From NCBI GenBank assembly GCA_018702715.1, contig JABIYQ010000604.1, positions 1-8,358 on the forward strand: DNA of 8,358 nt, given 5' to 3'. Source of the DNA: Desulfobacula sp. (lineage in GTDB: Bacteria > Desulfobacterota > Desulfobacteria > Desulfobacterales > Desulfobacteraceae). Below the pieces are notes generated by a model. That model made no database searches. It was not told the origin of the DNA and saw nothing but the letters and a program-made list of their open reading frames with translations. This document shows positions 6,474-8,358 of the stretch, piece by piece. Made by a program: the position numbers and the translations under genes. Within the stretch, counting starts at the first letter, position 1. The number at the start of each line of letters is the position of its first letter.

Positions 6474-7487
6474 TTATCTGATGGGCAGTGCGTAATGAAG
6501 TCCGCCCTGGGTCCATAATTTATTGATACCCCTGGGAATGTTCAACTTTGTTGATGGGCCGAAATGACGATCATAAATTTCACCATAATTGCCTACAGCC
6601 TGAATTGCCCGAACCAGCCAGTCTGTATCAAGAGAAAGAAAGCTGCCCGTATCACCTGATTTGCCAAGCATACGCTGAATAACTGGATTTTCGGATTTTT
6701 CTTTCATTTCCAGAACATTAGCAGCAGTAATGCCATTCTCTTCGGCCTCGATGAGCCCGTTGATGACCCAGGTGACTATATCCTTCCACTGATTGTCACC
6801 ATGCCGGACCAGAGGAGACAGAGGCTCCTTTGAAATGACTTCCGGAAGGATATAGTGGTCTTCGGGTTTGGCAAGGGTGGTTCTTAGAGAAGCCAGCTGG
6901 CTTACGTCTGTGGTAAAAGCATCACACCGGCCTGTTGCATAGGCATTGAGTGCTTCTTTTTTGCCATCAAAGACAAGCGCTTCGATTTTAAGATTATTGG
7001 CCCTTGCAAAATCAGCAAGATTGAGTTCAGATGTGGTTCCGGCTGTTACACATACCGTGGCGCCATCAATTTTTTTTGCTGAGTCAACACCTAAAGCTTT
7101 GGTAACCATAAATCCCTGGCCATCGTAAAAAACGATTTTAGTGAAATCAACTCCTTGTTTTGCATCCCTTTTCATGGTCCAGGTGGTTGTTCTGGATGTG
7201 AGGTCTACCTGGCCTGAGGATACGGCAATAATTTTTTGTTTGGAGGCCAAGGGAACAAATTTAATTTTTTTCGGATCTGACAGGACAGCCGCTGCCAAGG
7301 CTCTTGCCATATCAACATCAAAGCCTACCCAGTTTCCAGAAGAATCCGGAATTGAAAATCCTGGGACACCTTCACTGATACCGCAAGTCAAAACGCCTTT
7401 TTTCTGAACATCTTCAAGTGTACCGGCCCAGACTGTAGAAGACATCATGATAATTGATAGAGCTATAATAACCATTGATTTTTTCAA
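6474..7487 (-). CDS. aapJ: General L-amino-acid ABC transporter periplasmic binding protein AapJ (TTG start)
   Basis: A 337-residue family-3 solute-binding protein (SBP_bac_3) that captures amino acids in the periplasm and delivers them to AapQM. Residues 1-21 are a signal peptide ending TVWA before GTLEDVQKKGVLTCG. AapJ landmarks follow: GVPGFSIPDSSGNWVGFDVD (40-59), the ligand-site Arg in LTSRTTTWTM (96-105), TAGTTSELN (148-156), DAFTTDVSQLAS (189-200), and the diagnostic C-terminus GINKLWTQGGLHYALPIR (320-337). Length and ending match AapJ rather than the shorter HisJ/GlnH proteins (about 250 residues). Translation begins at TTG 7487 with AGGGGG 7 nt upstream. An ATG four codons in would sit 19 nt from that site and drop the two signal-peptide lysines, so TTG is preferred. 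Cys35 and Cys146, plus Cys188, are present; a disulfide is possible. It is the first gene of the aap operon with its own promoter. Confidence 0.95.
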   Translation of the reverse strand: MKKSMVIIALSIIMMSSTVWAGTLEDVQKKGVLTCGISEGVPGFSIPDSSGNWVGFDVDMARALAAAVLSDPKKIKFVPLASKQKIIAVSSGQVDLTSRTTTWTMKRDAKQGVDFTKIVFYDGQGFMVTKALGVDSAKKIDGATVCVTAGTTSELNLADFARANNLKIEALVFDGKKEALNAYATGRCDAFTTDVSQLASLRTTLAKPEDHYILPEVISKEPLSPLVRHGDNQWKDIVTWVINGLIEAEENGITAANVLEMKEKSENPVIQRMLGKSGDTGSFLSLDTDWLVRAIQAVGNYGEIYDRHFGPSTKLNIPRGINKLWTQGGLHYALPIR

Positions 7488-7494
7488 ACTATTT

Positions 7495-7500
7495 CCCCCT
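7495..7500 (-). promoter_or_regulatory. Strong ribosome binding site of aapJ
   Basis: AGGGGG on the minus strand, 7 nt before TTG 7487. Its strength and spacing choose the TTG over the ATG at codon 5 and may compensate for the weak start codon. Confidence 0.65.
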
Positions 7501-7513
7501 TTTTAAAGTCAGT

Positions 7514-7557
7514 AAATAAACCTGTAAATTTGTAATAACCATATCAGGTGTTTATTT
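7514..7557. repeat. Inverted repeat in the aapJ leader, possible operator
   Basis: AAATAAACCTG (7514-7524) is mirrored by CAGG-TG-TTTATTT (7545-7557), a complementary pair except for two extra bases in the right arm, with a 20-nt spacer. The right arm overlaps the -10 box and start region of the aapJ promoter, so it would not be wholly transcribed; a protein-binding site is more likely than an RNA hairpin. In an AT-rich stretch chance cannot be excluded. Confidence 0.3.
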
Positions 7558-7582
7558 AAGACAGGATTTTCCTTTTTGTCAA
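7554..7582 (-). promoter_or_regulatory. Candidate sigma70 promoter of aapJQMP
   Basis: On the minus strand a perfect TTGACA (7577-7582) and TTAAAT (7554-7559, four of six matches) are separated by the ideal 17 bp. Transcription would start near 7547, giving a leader of about 60 nt to the aapJ start. It lies in the 154-bp gap after the MFS gene, supporting aapJ as the first gene of its own operon. Confidence 0.6.
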
Positions 7583-7641
7583 GTTCCAAAATAATAAGGA
7601 TTAGGAAGATGCTTTTATACAAGAAACAAATTTCACAATTT

Positions 7642-8358
7642 TTATAAAGCGTTGGGCTCAGTCCGGATAAACTGAACAAAACAAAGGGAGATAAAACTGA
7701 AAAATGCCCCGGCCAGGAAAGGGATTTTATAGTCTATCATCCATAAAAGCCCTCCTATTACGGGCAGGACTATAGCTGCAATATGGTTGATGGTAAACCC
7801 AACCGCAGCACTGGAAGCAATATCTCTGGGGTCGGCGATTTTTTGAAAATAGGTATTAATGGCTGTTGAGCAATTAAAAAACATGTGGTCAAGGACATAT
7901 AAGACAGCGACCAAAAGTTTTGAGTCTACAAAAGCATAGGAGACAAAAACCAGGATAAGAAAAAAGTATTCTATTGAAAGAAGTTTTCGTTCTCCATATT
8001 TTACAATAAATATTCCAATGAGGGGATTGATGAAAAAATTGATCCCATTGTTTAAAAGAAAGAGCAGGGTGATATCCTGAACGGAAAAACCGAATTTTTT
8101 TACCAGTAAAAATATGGCAAATGCCATAAAAATCTGACGTCGTGCACCTGCCATGAAAGTTAAAAAATAAAAGAGCCAGTATTCTTTCTTCAATATCAAT
8201 TGTTTTTTCTGGGGAACGATGTCCCTGCTGGCAGGGTTTTTTGTGATTGCCCATAAACCACAGGCCAGGATTATACCCCCAAAAATAATATACATGGTTT
8301 TATAGCTTAATAAGGGGGCGATGAAAAATATAATGATACCTACCACAACGCTGGCACC
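7642..8358 (-). CDS. Major facilitator superfamily transporter, C-terminal part (5' end beyond right edge)
   Basis: The last 238 residues of a membrane carrier; the reading frame is open to the window edge. A GTG at 8344-8346 is in frame but reads as an internal valine in a hydrophobic run (ASVVVGIIIFF), so it is not taken as a start. About seven to eight hydrophobic segments are visible, separated in the middle by a hydrophilic loop (about residues 40-60) like the central loop between the two six-helix halves of MFS proteins. FIVKYGERKLL (117-127) resembles the helix 8-9 cytoplasmic loop (D/G-x-x-GxRK type), and LPVIGGLLW (198-206) resembles the conserved stretch in helix 11. The substrate cannot be assigned. 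It ends 154 bp before the aapJ start on the same strand. No clear terminator follows it, so some read-through into aap is possible. Confidence 0.8.
   Translation of the reverse strand, partial: GASVVVGIIIFFIAPLLSYKTMYIIFGGIILACGLWAITKNPASRDIVPQKKQLILKKEYWLFYFLTFMAGARRQIFMAFAIFLLVKKFGFSVQDITLLFLLNNGINFFINPLIGIFIVKYGERKLLSIEYFFLILVFVSYAFVDSKLLVAVLYVLDHMFFNCSTAINTYFQKIADPRDIASSAAVGFTINHIAAIVLPVIGGLLWMIDYKIPFLAGAFFSFISLCFVQFIRTEPNAL

Noticed and set aside
8344..8346. GTG as the start of the MFS gene
   Set aside because: The frame stays open to the window edge and the codon sits inside a hydrophobic run. An intact MFS protein needs about six more helices upstream, so the gene is cut by the window, not short.

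Overview
The window carries eight protein-coding genes, all on the minus strand, and no RNA gene, mobile element or CRISPR array that I can support. Base composition is AT-rich (roughly 40% GC by eye). Gene order and protein character suggest a Gram-negative proteobacterium with an outer membrane: there is a LolA-like lipoprotein-sorting protein and an Aap-type amino-acid importer. My best guess is a sulfate-reducing Desulfobacterota (Desulfobacteraceae-like), but that rests on general resemblance, not on a search.

Read in the direction of transcription (high to low coordinates), the window starts with the C-terminal part of a major facilitator transporter (7642-8358) that runs off the right edge. 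Then comes a complete general L-amino-acid ABC importer in the classical order aapJ-aapQ-aapM-aapP (7487 down to 3328): a periplasmic binding protein, two membrane permeases and the ATPase. A good sigma70-type promoter lies 5' of aapJ. Two stem-loops separate aapJ from aapQ, the usual place for a device that makes binding protein in excess of the membrane complex. An EamA/DMT-family permease (2433-3278) follows aapP after 49 bp and may be the last gene of that transcript.

A second unit begins at a 192-bp gap (2241-2432). This gap holds a consensus-like promoter almost entirely covered by a 32-bp near-perfect palindrome, a strong candidate operator. The unit encodes an exported LolA-like protein (1494-2240) and two paralogous MacB/LolC/FtsX-type ABC permeases (244-1482 complete, 1-230 N-terminal fragment). 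The ATPase expected for these permeases is not in the window and probably lies beyond the left edge.

Nothing here looks like a wholly new system. The points most worth a second look are the palindrome-covered promoter, the tandem hairpins between aapJ and aapQ, the rare TTG start codons on both of those genes, the degenerate EAA loop of AapQ, and the placement of a DMT permease behind an amino-acid importer.
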